From: Streptomyces fagopyri
GTDB lineage: Bacteria > Actinomycetota > Actinomycetes > Streptomycetales > Streptomycetaceae
DNA: 64,000 bases
Direction of reading: 5' to 3'
Assembly: GCF_009498275.1 (NCBI RefSeq)
Contig: NZ_CP045643.1
Location: 6,448,001-6,512,000 of the forward strand
Shown: positions 33,326-41,904 of the stretch, in pieces
How the letters are laid out: each line of letters begins with the position of its first letter
Numbering within the stretch: the stretch's first letter is position 1
Made by a program: the position numbers and the translations under genes
Notes under the pieces: generated by a model
Databases searched by the model: none
Told to the model about the DNA's origin: nothing
Seen by the model: only the letters and a program-made list of their open reading frames with translations

Positions 33326-34693
33326 ATGGGCGTGCGGGAGTTCATCGTCGAGGCCGACGGCGGTTCCCGGGGCAACCCGGGCCCGGCGGGGTACGGGTCC
33401 GTGGTCATCGACGCGGTCACGGGGGAGACGCTGGTGGAGGCCGCCGAGTACATCGGCGTCGCCACCAACAACGTCGCCGAGTACCGGGGCCTGGTGGCCG
33501 GACTGAAGGCGGCCCGCGAACTGGACCCGGCCGCCACGGTCCGGGTCCGGATGGACTCCAAGCTCGTCGTCGAGCAGATGTCCGGCCGCTGGAAGATCAA
33601 GCACCCGGACATGAAGCCGCTGGCCGCCGAGGCCGCCCGCGTCCTGCCGTCCGAGCAGGTCACCTACGAGTGGATCCCGCGCGAAGAGAACAAGCACGCC
33701 GACCGGCTGGCCAACGAGGCCATGGACGCCGGGAAGCGGGGCGAGCGGTGGTCGCCGTCGCGGTCGACGGCGGAGCTGGACGCGAGGGTGACGAGGTCCG
33801 CGGCGCCCGAGCCGTCGGGCCCGCCGGGGGACGCGGCGGCGGGTGCGGCGAAGGCCCGAGCGGCCTTGATGGCACCGGTCTCGCACGGGCCCCGCAAGGG
33901 GCGCGGGGAACTGCGCGACGAGCCCCCACGGTCCGGCAGCCCGACGACTCCCGTCGCACCCCCGTCACCGGGCGGCGGCGAAGCCGCGAAGTCCGAGAAC
34001 GACGTACGGGCCGCGCGGAACGTGGCCGCCCCCGCCCCGACCGTCGGATGGGGCGCGGCCCCCGACATGGGCGCGCCCGCCACCTTCGTCCTGCTGCGGC
34101 ACGGCGAGACCCCGCTGACCCCGCAGAAGCGGTTCTCCGGCAGTGGCGGCAGTGACCCCTCGCTGTCGGACGCCGGCCGCGAACAGGCCGAGCGGGCCGC
34201 CGCGGCGCTGGCCGCGCGCGGCACGATCCAGGCGATCGTGGCCTCCCCGCTCACCCGGACCCGGCAGACCGCGGAGGCCGTCGCCGCGCGTCTCGGGCTC
34301 GACGTGACCGTCGAGGACGGCCTGCGCGAGACGGACTTCGGTGCCTGGGAGGGCCTGACCTTCGCCGAGGTCCGCGAGCGCCACCCCGACGACCTGAACG
34401 CCTGGCTCGCCTCGCCGAGGGCCGAACCCACCGGTGGCGGCGAGAGCTTCGAGACGACCGCCCGCCGCGTCGCCGCCACCCGCGACAAGCTGCTCGCCGC
34501 CTACGCGGGCCGCACGGTCCTGCTCGTCACCCACGTCACCCCGATCAAGACGTTCGTACAGCTCGCGATCGGCGCCCCGCCGGAGTCACTGTTCCGTATG
34601 GAGCTGTCCGCGGCCTCCCTGTCCGCGGTGGCGTACTACGCGGACGGCAACGCCAGCCTGCGCCTGTTCAACGACACCTCGCACCTGCGCTGA
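33326..34693 (+). CDS. Bifunctional RNase HI / histidine phosphatase (CobC-like)
   Basis: The 455-residue protein is a fusion. Residues 1-140 are RNase HI, with DGGSRGNPG (first Asp), EYRGLVAGL (Glu), MDSKLVVEQM (Asp) and KHADRLANEA (Asp). Residues about 250-455 are a phosphoglycerate-mutase-like phosphatase with LLRHGETPLT (phospho-histidine RHG), ETDFGAWEGLTFAEV and VTHVTPIKT. A Pro/Ala-rich linker joins them. The N-terminal half removes RNA from RNA-DNA hybrids; the C-terminal half is an acid phosphatase in M. tuberculosis Rv2228c, a homologue. It begins 5 bp behind the zinc-ribbon gene. Confidence 0.94.
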   Translation: MGVREFIVEADGGSRGNPGPAGYGSVVIDAVTGETLVEAAEYIGVATNNVAEYRGLVAGLKAARELDPAATVRVRMDSKLVVEQMSGRWKIKHPDMKPLAAEAARVLPSEQVTYEWIPREENKHADRLANEAMDAGKRGERWSPSRSTAELDARVTRSAAPEPSGPPGDAAAGAAKARAALMAPVSHGPRKGRGELRDEPPRSGSPTTPVAPPSPGGGEAAKSENDVRAARNVAAPAPTVGWGAAPDMGAPATFVLLRHGETPLTPQKRFSGSGGSDPSLSDAGREQAERAAAALAARGTIQAIVASPLTRTRQTAEAVAARLGLDVTVEDGLRETDFGAWEGLTFAEVRERHPDDLNAWLASPRAEPTGGGESFETTARRVAATRDKLLAAYAGRTVLLVTHVTPIKTFVQLAIGAPPESLFRMELSAASLSAVAYYADGNASLRLFNDTSHLR

Positions 34694-34711
34694 GCGGACC
34701 GCCGGTCCGCT
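34693..34711 (+). terminator. Short hairpin after the RNase HI gene
   Basis: AGCGGACC-gcc-GGTCCGCT overlaps the stop codon and forms an 8-bp stem with a 3-nt loop, between two convergent genes. Confidence 0.55.
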
Positions 34712-34791
34712 CTCGCCGGGTGACCCCGGCCCGGAGGGTCTCCGCGGTCGTCGAGGTCGTCATCGGGGTGAACCGATCCCCGGGCCGTGGC

Positions 34792-35463
34792 TCAACGGGC
34801 GTACAGCGTGGCCGCGTTCCTGGCCAGCGACTCGATCCGGCCCCAGTCCTTCGCGGCGATCGCGTCGCCGGGAAGCATCCAGGTGCCGCCCACGCACCCG
34901 ACGTTGGGCAGCGCGAGGTACTCCGCGGCGCAGTCCGGCGTGATGCCGCCCGTCGGGCAGAAGCGCGCCTGCGGCAGTGGCCCGGCCAGTGACCTGAGGT
35001 ACGCCGTCCCGCCCGCCGCCTGTGCCGGGAAGAACTTCATCTCCCGCACCCCGTTCTCCAGCAGCGCCACCACCTCCGAGGCCGTGGACACCCCCGGCAG
35101 GAACGGCACCCCGGAGGCCTTCATGGCGTCCAGCAGCCCGTCCGTCCAGCCGGGACTGACCAGGAAGCGCGCTCCGGCGGCCACGGTGTCCGCCACCTGG
35201 ACCGGCGTGATGACGGTGCCGGCGCCGACCACCGCGTCCGGCACCTCGGCGGCGATCGCCCGGATGGCGTCCAGCGCGGCCGGGGTCCGCAGCGTCACCT
35301 CGATCGCGGGCAGGCCGCCCGCGACGAGCGCCCGCGCCAGCGGCACCGCGTCGGCGGCGTCCGTGACCACGACGACGGGCATGACGGACGCGAGGTCCAG
35401 CACGGAGCCGGACGCGGGACCGGGTGCGGGGGCAGGCGAAGGCGAGGGCAGCGACGAGGTCAT
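34792..35463 (-). CDS. eda: KDPG/KHG aldolase
   Basis: The 223-residue protein has IEVTLRTPAALDAIRA (conserved Glu/Thr/Arg), GAGTVITP, and the Schiff-base lysine in REMKFFPAQAAGG, then PTGGI. It splits 2-keto-3-deoxy-6-phosphogluconate to pyruvate and glyceraldehyde-3-phosphate. The N-terminus (first 20 residues) is a Pro/Ser-rich extension. ATG 35463 is chosen; ATG 35472 is also possible. A double operator lies directly upstream. Confidence 0.9.
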   Translation of the reverse strand: MTSSLPSPSPAPAPGPASGSVLDLASVMPVVVVTDAADAVPLARALVAGGLPAIEVTLRTPAALDAIRAIAAEVPDAVVGAGTVITPVQVADTVAAGARFLVSPGWTDGLLDAMKASGVPFLPGVSTASEVVALLENGVREMKFFPAQAAGGTAYLRSLAGPLPQARFCPTGGITPDCAAEYLALPNVGCVGGTWMLPGDAIAAKDWGRIESLARNAATLYAR

Positions 35464-35484
35464 GCCCGTCATCCTGCCCGGGGT

Positions 35485-35520
35485 TTGCAGCATGCGCAAA
35501 GGTCGTTGCGTATGCTGCAA
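35485..35520. promoter_or_regulatory. Paired operator upstream of eda
   Basis: Two 15-bp near-palindromes, TTGCAGCATGCGCAA (35485-35499) and TTGCGTATGCTGCAA (35506-35520), share the form TTGC-N7-GCAA. Their centres are 21 bp apart, two helical turns, so two dimers could bind on one face of the DNA. They sit 22-57 bp before the eda start. The regulator is not in this window; GntR- or IclR-family proteins are plausible. Confidence 0.6.
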
Positions 35521-35560
35521 CGCATGGGAGAACCGTCCCGTGCGACGCCCCGGACGGCCG

Positions 35561-36361
35561 CTAGTGGATCTCGGTCACCACCACGTCGAGCGCCCACGCC
35601 CGGCCCGCGCCGGCCGGCGCCTTCGCCTCCACCACGTACCCGAGATCCCGCAGCGCCTCCAGCAGCTGGGCCGGGTTTTTGGGCGCCGCGCCCGCGCTGA
35701 GCAGGCTGCGCACGATCCGGCCCTTGGTCGCCTTGTTGAAGTGGCTGACCACCGACCGCTTCTCGACCCCGTCCACCCACTGCGAGTGCAGCACCCGCAC
35801 CGTCGCCGTCCGCCCGGCCACCTCGCCCTTCGGCTTCCACGCGGCCGTGTAGGCCGAGGACCGCAGATCGAGCACCAGTCCGTCCCCGGCCGCCTCCGGC
35901 AGCGCCGCGGCCATCGGAGCCCGCCAGTGCGCGCCGAGCGCCCCGAGTCCGGGCAGTTTCACGCCCATCGAACAGCGGTACGAAGGGATGCGGTCCGTCA
36001 CCCGGACCGCGCCCCACAGCCCCGAGAACACCAGCAGCGAACGGTTCGCGCGCCGCTTGGCGGCCGCGTCCAGCGAGGCGAGGTCCAGCGAGTCGTACAG
36101 CACGCCCGTGTAGATCTCCCCGGCCGGCCGCGCGCCGGTGGTGCGCAGTTCCGTGTTCTTGGCGATCTCGCCGCGCAGCCCCTCGCTCAGCCCGAGCACC
36201 TCACGCGCCTTCTCCTCGTCACCGGCGCACAGCTCGGCCAGCTCGTCGAGGACCGCCCGACGCGCCCCGGTGAGGCCGGGCAGGGACAGCGACTCCAGTT
36301 TCAGAGCGGTTCCCCGGCCCGAGGGGGCCTTCCCCTCGGAGGGCGGCAGCAGCACGAGCAC
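35561..36361 (-). CDS. yaaA: YaaA family protein (peroxide stress/DUF328)
   Basis: The 266-residue protein starts MLVLLPPSEGKAPSGRG, has the typical YSGLWGAVR-like stretch LLVFSGLWGAVRVTDRIPSY, and the signature VVSHFNKATKGRIVRSLL. In E. coli YaaA limits free iron and oxidative DNA damage and it binds DNA. It is 97 bp upstream of eda on the same strand. Confidence 0.9.
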   Translation of the reverse strand: MLVLLPPSEGKAPSGRGTALKLESLSLPGLTGARRAVLDELAELCAGDEEKAREVLGLSEGLRGEIAKNTELRTTGARPAGEIYTGVLYDSLDLASLDAAAKRRANRSLLVFSGLWGAVRVTDRIPSYRCSMGVKLPGLGALGAHWRAPMAAALPEAAGDGLVLDLRSSAYTAAWKPKGEVAGRTATVRVLHSQWVDGVEKRSVVSHFNKATKGRIVRSLLSAGAAPKNPAQLLEALRDLGYVVEAKAPAGAGRAWALDVVVTEIH

Positions 36362-36455
36362 GGTGGTGTTCTCCTCACAGTGGGTGGGACCCGGCGCCAG
36401 CCTAAGGGGTGCGGCCCGGGGTGCCCGACGCCCGTGGGCGACCTACGCTCGACCC

Positions 36456-37889
36456 ATGCCCCGCCGCCACATGCGCGCCGTCTGCGCACCGGAGGCTCCC
36501 CTGAGGGCCGCCCTGTGCGCCCTGCGCACCGAGCTCGGCGTACCCGAGAGCTTCCCGCCCGACGTCCTGGAGGAGGCGGGCCGGTCACCCCGGCTGCCCT
36601 CCTACGACGCGACCGACATCCCCTTCTTCACCGTCGACCCGCCGACCTCCACCGACCTCGACCAGGCGATGCACCTCGCGCGGCGCGAGAAGGGCGGCTA
36701 CCGCGTGCGGTACGCGATCGCCGACGTCGCCGCCTTCGTGACACCCGGCGGCCCGCTCGACGCCGAGGCACACCGCCGCGTGACCACGCTCTACTTCCCC
36801 GACGAGACGGTGCCCCTCCACCCGCCCCGGCTCTCCGAGGGCGCCGCCAGCCTCCTCCCCGACCGGATCCGCCCGGCCGTGCTGTGGACGCTGGACCTCG
36901 ACGCGGACGGCCGCACCGAGTCGGCCGACGTACGCCGCGCCCTCGTACGGAGCCGGGCCAAGCTCGACTACGCGCACGTCCAGCGGGGAATCGACGCGGG
37001 GACGGCCGAGGAACCCGTCGCCCTCCTCGAGGACATCGGAACGCTGCGCGAACGGCTGGAGGTGGAACGCGGCGGCATCTCGCTCAACGTTCCCGAACAG
37101 GAGATCGTCGAGGGGGACGGGACCTGCGCCCTCGCCTACCGCGCCCCCCTCCCCGCAGAGGGCTGGAACGCCCAGATCTCCCTGCTCACCGGGATGGCCG
37201 CCGCCGAGCTGATGCTCGCGCACGGCACCGGAGTACTGCGCACCCTGCCCGCCGCCCCCGACGGCGCGGTCGGCCGCCTGCGCCGTACCGCCAAGGCCCT
37301 GCGCATCGACTGGCCGCACCACGTCTCGTACGCCCGGCTCATCCGCTCCCTCGACCCGCACCTGCCGCACCACGCGGCCTTCCTCCAGGAGTGCACGACG
37401 CTGCTGCGGGGCGCGGGCTACACGGTCTTCCGCGACGGCCTGCTCCCCGAGGTCACCTCCCACGCCGCCGTAGCCGCGCCCTACGCCCACTGCACGGCCC
37501 CACTGCGCCGCCTCGGCGACCGCTACGCCGCGGAGATCTGCCTCGCCGCCGCCGAGGGCCGGCAGCCCCCCGAGTGGGTCCTCACCGCCCTCGACGCCCT
37601 GCCCAAGGAGATGGCCGAGGGCAGCCGGCGCGCGGGCACCGTCGAGCGCGAGTGCGTCGACATCGTCGAGGCCGCACTGCTCAAGGACCGCGTCGGCGAC
37701 CTCTTCGAGGCCTGCGTGGTCGACGTACAGGACCATGACCCCACCGTCGGAACGGTGCAGTTGGTGTCCCCGGCGGTCGTCGCCCGTATCGAGGGCGGCC
37801 GTTCGAGACTTCCCCTGGGTGAACACCTGCGCGTACGCCTCACGGCGGCGAACCCCGGCACGACGAAGGCACGGTTCGCACCGGCGTGA
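36456..37889 (+). CDS. RNB-domain ribonuclease (RNase II/R family)
   Basis: The 477-residue protein starts MPRRHMRAVCAPEAPLRAAL and has the RNB catalytic asparates in DIPFFTVDPPTSTDLDQAM, RVRYAIADVAAFVTPGGPLD, then FPDETVPLHPPRLSEGAASL and a later HCTAPLRRLGDRY segment. It lacks the N-terminal cold-shock and the long S1 domains of RNase II, as is usual for the compact actinobacterial version. It degrades single-stranded RNA from the 3' end. The intergenic repeats follow it. Confidence 0.92.
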   Translation: MPRRHMRAVCAPEAPLRAALCALRTELGVPESFPPDVLEEAGRSPRLPSYDATDIPFFTVDPPTSTDLDQAMHLARREKGGYRVRYAIADVAAFVTPGGPLDAEAHRRVTTLYFPDETVPLHPPRLSEGAASLLPDRIRPAVLWTLDLDADGRTESADVRRALVRSRAKLDYAHVQRGIDAGTAEEPVALLEDIGTLRERLEVERGGISLNVPEQEIVEGDGTCALAYRAPLPAEGWNAQISLLTGMAAAELMLAHGTGVLRTLPAAPDGAVGRLRRTAKALRIDWPHHVSYARLIRSLDPHLPHHAAFLQECTTLLRGAGYTVFRDGLLPEVTSHAAVAAPYAHCTAPLRRLGDRYAAEICLAAAEGRQPPEWVLTALDALPKEMAEGSRRAGTVERECVDIVEAALLKDRVGDLFEACVVDVQDHDPTVGTVQLVSPAVVARIEGGRSRLPLGEHLRVRLTAANPGTTKARFAPA

Positions 37890-38381
37890 AAGGGTGATCC
37901 TCCGGGCGGCAGGGCAGCGTATAGATCCCGCCGCCGCCCCTCCCCTCCCACACAGCCTCGCGCCTCCGACCCACCCCGGAACCCTCTGGTGGGCGCGTCC
38001 ACACATCTCCGGCCGCCTGGAACCATCTGGTGGGGGTGCGCATGTCCGCCCCCCCGCCCGGAACCTTCCTGCGTGGGCGCGCATTCCTGGCCCGTCGGGC
38101 CCCCTGGCGCTGGCCCGCACACTCAGCCCGTCCGGCGTTTGAGGACGAGCCCTTCGGGCGATGGCGGGGGTCCAGGGGGCGGCAGCCCCTTGGCGGGGTG
38201 CGGGGGCGGAGCCCCGCAGGGGGTGCGGGGGCGCAGCCCCGGGCGGGGTCCGGGGCGCAGCCCCCGGGGATGGGAAGGGTAGGGGCGGCGGGGGCGAACA
38301 AACGCCCTGCCGAGCCGAAGGCCAGGGCATGGAACAGCCCCCAACGGTGTTGCCCCCTCGACGACACCGGGGGAAAGAATC
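37890..38381. repeat. Intergenic repeat block including a Streptomyces dispersed element
   Basis: There is no gene in this 492-bp stretch. Around 37980-38080 the unit GGAACC(A/C)TCTGGTGGG recurs. Around 38127-38160 lies CCCGTCCGGCGTTTGAGGAC, which I remember as a widespread Streptomyces intergenic element, then a run of GGGGGCGGAGCCCC-type repeats (38165-38270) that can form hairpins. Confidence 0.7.
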
Positions 38382-39200
38382 ATGCGCACAGGACGCGAAG
38401 AGACCCACTGGACCAGAGCCACCCTGGGCCGGGACGGCCACCCCCTCGACCTCCTCACCGCCCGCTTCGAGAACCACCGCTACGCCCCCCACGCCCACGA
38501 CGAGTACACCGTCGGCGTCTGCGTGGGCGGAGCCGAGTTCATCGACTACCGGGGCGGCCGTATCCACACCGGCCCGGGCTCGATCGTCGTCCTCGCCCCC
38601 GGCGAGGCCCACACGGGCGGCCCCGCGATCCCCGACGGCTACGCGTACCGCGCCCTGTACCCGCAGCCGGCCCTCCTCGCCGAAGGCACCCGCACCGTTC
38701 CCCACTTCCGCGACCCCGTCATCGACGACCCCGAACTGGCCGCCGCCCTGCGCGCCGCGCACACCGACCTGAGCGCCTGCCCCGACCCGCTGGAGGCCGA
38801 GTCCCGAATCCCCTGGCTGCTCACGGCCCTCGCCTGCCGCCACTCCACGGCCCGCCCCGCCCCCGACACGATCCCCGGCGCGGGCACCGTCGCCCGCACG
38901 GTCCGCGACCGCCTCGCCGACGAACTCCTCAGCCCTCCCTCCCTCGCGGACCTCGCCGCGGACCTGGGCCTGTCCCGCTACCAACTGCTGCGCGCCTTCC
39001 GTACGACGATGGGCATGCCCCCGTACGCCTGGCTGGCGCAGCACCGGGTGAACAGGGCCCGCGGCCTGCTGGAGCGCGGTCTGCGCCCGGCGGAGGTCGC
39101 CTCTCTCGTGGGCTTCGCGGACCAGGCGCATCTGACGCGCTGGTTCCGCAGGGTGCTGGGGGTGACCCCGGCGGCGTACCGCGCGAGCGTGTGGTCGTAG
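38382..39200 (+). CDS. AraC-family transcriptional regulator
   Basis: The 272-residue protein has an N-terminal cupin-like sensor domain (HAHDEYTVGVCVGGAEFIDY, IVVLAPGEAHTGG) and a C-terminal double helix-turn-helix (LADLAADLGLSRYQLLRAFR, then PAEVASLVGFADQAHLTRWF, then RRVLGVTPAAYR). It is 94 bp before a DMT transporter on the same strand and likely controls it. The regulator senses a small molecule, unidentified. Confidence 0.92.
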   Translation: MRTGREETHWTRATLGRDGHPLDLLTARFENHRYAPHAHDEYTVGVCVGGAEFIDYRGGRIHTGPGSIVVLAPGEAHTGGPAIPDGYAYRALYPQPALLAEGTRTVPHFRDPVIDDPELAAALRAAHTDLSACPDPLEAESRIPWLLTALACRHSTARPAPDTIPGAGTVARTVRDRLADELLSPPSLADLAADLGLSRYQLLRAFRTTMGMPPYAWLAQHRVNRARGLLERGLRPAEVASLVGFADQAHLTRWFRRVLGVTPAAYRASVWS

Positions 39201-39293
39201 CGCGTCCAAGCGGGGGCGGCGCAAGGGCGTTCCGGTCGCCGCGGCGCAACAACGTTCAAGACGAAGACCCCCCACCCGACCCACACTGCCCGC

Positions 39294-40283
39294 ATGACTG
39301 CACGCGGCTGGTTCCTGTTCTCCCTGATGGGAGTGGTCTGGGGCATCCCCTACCTGATGATCAAAGTGGCGGTGGACGGCGTGTCCCCGTCGGTGGTGGT
39401 GTTCGCGCGCTGTGCGGTGGGTGCCGCGCTGCTGCTGCCCTTCGCGCTCCGCCAGGGGGGCTTCACCGGGCTCACCCGCAGCGTACGGACGCACTGGCGC
39501 CCCATGCTGGCCTTCGCGTGCATCGAGATCATGATCCCTTGGTGGACCCTGACGGACGCCGAGCGTCACCTCTCCAGTTCCACGGCGGGTCTGCTGATCG
39601 CGGGCGTACCGATCGTCGGCGTGGCCGCCGCCCGCCTCTTCGGCGACACGGAACGCCTGGGCGCCCGCCGCATGTCGGGCCTGGCGCTCGGGCTGTCCGG
39701 CGTCGCCGTCCTCACGATCCCGCACCTGACCGGCGGCGACGCCCGCTCGCTCGCCGAGGTGCTGCTGACGGTCATCGGCTACGCGACGGCGCCGGTGATA
39801 GCCGCCCGCCACCTCAAGGACGTCCCCTCGCTCCACCTCACGGCCCCCTGCCTGACCCTGGCGGCCCTGGTCTACGCCCCCGCGGCGATCGCGACCCGGC
39901 CGTCCTCGGTTCCCTCTCCCGAGGTCCTGACCGCCCTCGCGGGCCTCGGCGTCATCTGCACCGCGGTCGCCTTCGTGGCCTTCCTGGAACTCATCAAGGA
40001 GACGGGACCGACGCGGGCGACGGTGATCACGTACGTCAACCCGGCGGTGGCCGTCGCGGCCGGAGCGCTCTTCCTGGACGAGCGCCTGACCACGGGCACC
40101 GTTGCGGCCTTCGCCCTCATCCTGGCCGGCTCGGTCCTGGCGACGGCGACGGCCGGACCGAGGCGGCCCGCGCGGCCGGTACCATGGTCCACACGGCAGA
40201 CGAGCCGGGCGGACGGCCGCGTGGAGGTTCTTGTGGACCTTCCCGAGGAACGTCCGGGCTCCACAGGGCAGGGTGATGGCTAA
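39294..40283 (+). CDS. DMT-superfamily transporter (EamA), 3' end overlapping rnpB
   Basis: The 329-residue protein has ten membrane helices in two EamA halves (FLFSLMGVVWGIPYLMIKVA, VIGYATAPVIAARHL) and exports an unknown metabolite. The final membrane helix ends about residue 300 (LAGSVLATATA). The last about 30 residues (segment from PWSTRQTSRADGR to the stop at 40283) are encoded by the 5' end of rnpB, so they are an RNA-constrained tail without transporter function. Confidence 0.88.
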   Translation: MTARGWFLFSLMGVVWGIPYLMIKVAVDGVSPSVVVFARCAVGAALLLPFALRQGGFTGLTRSVRTHWRPMLAFACIEIMIPWWTLTDAERHLSSSTAGLLIAGVPIVGVAAARLFGDTERLGARRMSGLALGLSGVAVLTIPHLTGGDARSLAEVLLTVIGYATAPVIAARHLKDVPSLHLTAPCLTLAALVYAPAAIATRPSSVPSPEVLTALAGLGVICTAVAFVAFLELIKETGPTRATVITYVNPAVAVAAGALFLDERLTTGTVAAFALILAGSVLATATAGPRRPARPVPWSTRQTSRADGRVEVLVDLPEERPGSTGQGDG

Positions 40284-40605
40284 CGGCCACCCGGGGTGAC
40301 CCGCGGGACAGTGCCACAGAAAACAGACCGCCGGGGATCTCGGTCCCCGGTAAGGGTGAAACGGTGGTGTAAGAGACCACCAGCGCCTGAGGTGACTCAG
40401 GCGGCTAGGTAAACCCCACCCGGAGCAAGGTCAAAAGGAGACACTCCGGTGTCTCTGCGCGGACGTTCGAGGGCTGCCCGCCCGAGTCCGCGGGTAGACC
40501 GCACGAGGCCGGTGGCAACACCGGCCCTAGATGGATGGCCGTCTCCCCGGCCGCCGCGAGGCGACCGGGCGACAGAACCCGGCGTACAGCCCGACTCGTC
40601 TGCCG
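40194..40605 (+). ncRNA. rnpB: RNase P RNA, bacterial type A
   Basis: The 5' end GGCAGACGAGCCGGGC pairs with the 3' end GCCCGACTCGTCTGCC, forming P1. Inside lie the conserved pieces GAGGAACGTCCGGGCTCCAC, then ACAGTGCCACAGAAAACAGA (P4 and J region) and AGGGTGAAACGGTGGTGTAA. This is the ribozyme that trims tRNA precursors. Strength of P1 base pairing sets the limits; the outermost base is uncertain by a few nucleotides. Confidence 0.93.
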
Positions 40606-40629
40606 TCACCTGCGGCTTGGCTTCAGAAA

Positions 40630-40657
40630 AGGGCCTCTGTTCTGCGACAGAGGCCCT
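40630..40657 (+). terminator. Terminator of rnpB
   Basis: AGGGCCTCTGT-tctgcg-ACAGAGGCCCT gives an 11-bp perfect stem, 25 nt behind the rnpB end, followed by CTCCGGTCTTTC. Confidence 0.85.
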
Positions 40658-41099
40658 CTCCGGTCTTTCGGGGACTTGCCGGGTTACGCGGCGGAAAGCC
40701 CCTCGGGCACCATTGGATGCCCTGAAAAAGTCCCTAGCGCAGATGAGAGGGCAAGGTCACTGAGCCGACCGTTCACGGCGGCCGTCAGATCATGCTGCTG
40801 GCGCTGCGCGTGATTTTCGCCGGACCAGGAAAAGTGCCCTCGCATTCGGCACGTTCCGCGAAAGGCACCGCGATCCGTCCCGCGCGCAGACTCATCGGCG
40901 GACGGAAGTCGAAGGGGAAGTCGGGACTTGGATCCGGCTAGGCGATGAACAACGCCAGAGCGAGGCCATGGTGCTGAAGCCCCCTACGTAGAAGCGGGCT
41001 TGGGACGCAAGACCGTCCCGCCCCGTTCGGTGATGCCAGCCTCGACGCCCTGGACGTCAAGGCCGAACCGTCGCAGGCGACCGCGGGGCGATCTCGGAG
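40658..41099. other. Gene-free start of the accessory region
   Basis: I see no gene with a believable start in these 442 bases. Base composition is less strongly GC-rich from here on. No copy of the rnpB 3' end (a typical integration site) was found by eye in the region or at its far end. Confidence 0.5.
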
Positions 41100-41679
41100 T
41101 TGACCAGGTTGCGGCTGCTGGCGTCCGAAAGTGACGCCAGTACTGGGCTGTATCTGTCGCCCGAGCGGGCCAGTGACCGGCAGATGTTGGGCCGCTCTGT
41201 CCCCAATGGCATGGTTTTTGCCGTGCGGTCCCGTCTGGCGGAGTGGATGATCGAACGGGCGCTGCCCGACTTGCCCGAGGGTCGTCTCCGGGTGGCCGCA
41301 TACGAGCCGCCAGGTGGTCCGTGACCGCATCGACCGAGCTCTTCGCCGTCTGCTCAGGCAGGGCAAGATCGTCCACGTCGGGACGGCCTACGACAGGCCC
41401 GGCCACGAGACAGAGTTCGCCCGCACACCGACGGAGCGGTGCGCCCGACGAGTGGCGGAGGTTCCCTTGGTGGAACGGCAGCTCGTGCTCAGAAACGTGG
41501 TCGACGAAGGACCGGGCGTGCACTGCGATGATCTGCTGCGGGAGGCCGCTGGCTTCTTCGGATGGGCGCGGCTCGGAGTCGATATCCGGGACGCGCTGAC
41601 GGGCGATGTCGACGCGTTGATCGCCGCCCGGGACTTGGTCGAGTCGGAGGGCGGCCTGATGCCTGCGAAGGATTCTTGA
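41100..41679 (+). pseudogene. Fragment resembling the C-terminal winged-helix part of a DUF3320/DUF4011-type helicase
   Basis: Two short frames carry the fragment. The frame ending at 41679 includes THTSRQVVRDRIDRALRRLL, then RQGKIVHVG, followed by LVLRNVVDEGPGVHCDDLLR and EAAGFFGWARLGVDIRDAL. The pattern V(V/E)DEGPVH-x-DDLLR-x(6)-GFxRxG is like the DUF3320 domain at the end of large helicase-nuclease defence proteins. The upstream frame (41100-41324) ends in EWMIERALPDLPEGRLRV. No complete gene is present, so this is probably a decayed 3' end. Confidence 0.4.
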
Positions 41680-41812
41680 TCCAGACAGCAGAGGCCGTGC
41701 ACTCCGGCATCCGGACGTCGGCAGGGGAGACCGGGCACGGCTTCAGCTGCCGCCACTGCGACCACGCGTACGACTGCCAGGGCCGCCAGGTACCCTCAAA
41801 CACATCGTCAAC

Positions 41813-41900
41813 GCGGCCCGACGGGCTTCCGCTCCACTCCGATGGAGTTTTGAAGGACATGCCCCCACCCGCACGAGTCTTTTCGTGCTGCCTGGGGGAA
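41813..41900 (+). promoter_or_regulatory. Leader element 1: hairpins with embedded ribosome binding site
   Basis: The leader begins GCGGCCCGACGGGCTTCC (small hairpin GCCCG-a-CGGGC). It ends with a long hairpin: CCCCCA (41862-41867) pairs with TGGGGG (41893-41898), and GCACGA (41871-41876) with TCGTGC (41883-41888). The ribosome binding site GGGGGAA lies in the 3' strand, and the TTG start of the DUF2075 gene follows 5 nt later. The same arrangement is found in front of the second DUF2075 gene. Confidence 0.72.
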
Positions 41901-41904
41901 GTCC

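Noticed and set aside
36585..39836. A 1083-codon open frame on the minus strand, and a 983-codon plus frame at 34787-37738
   Set aside because: Both overlap well-supported genes (RNB ribonuclease, AraC, YaaA, KDPG aldolase) and lie in frames kept open by the GC-rich third codon position. Their products are Arg/Pro/Gly-rich without motifs.
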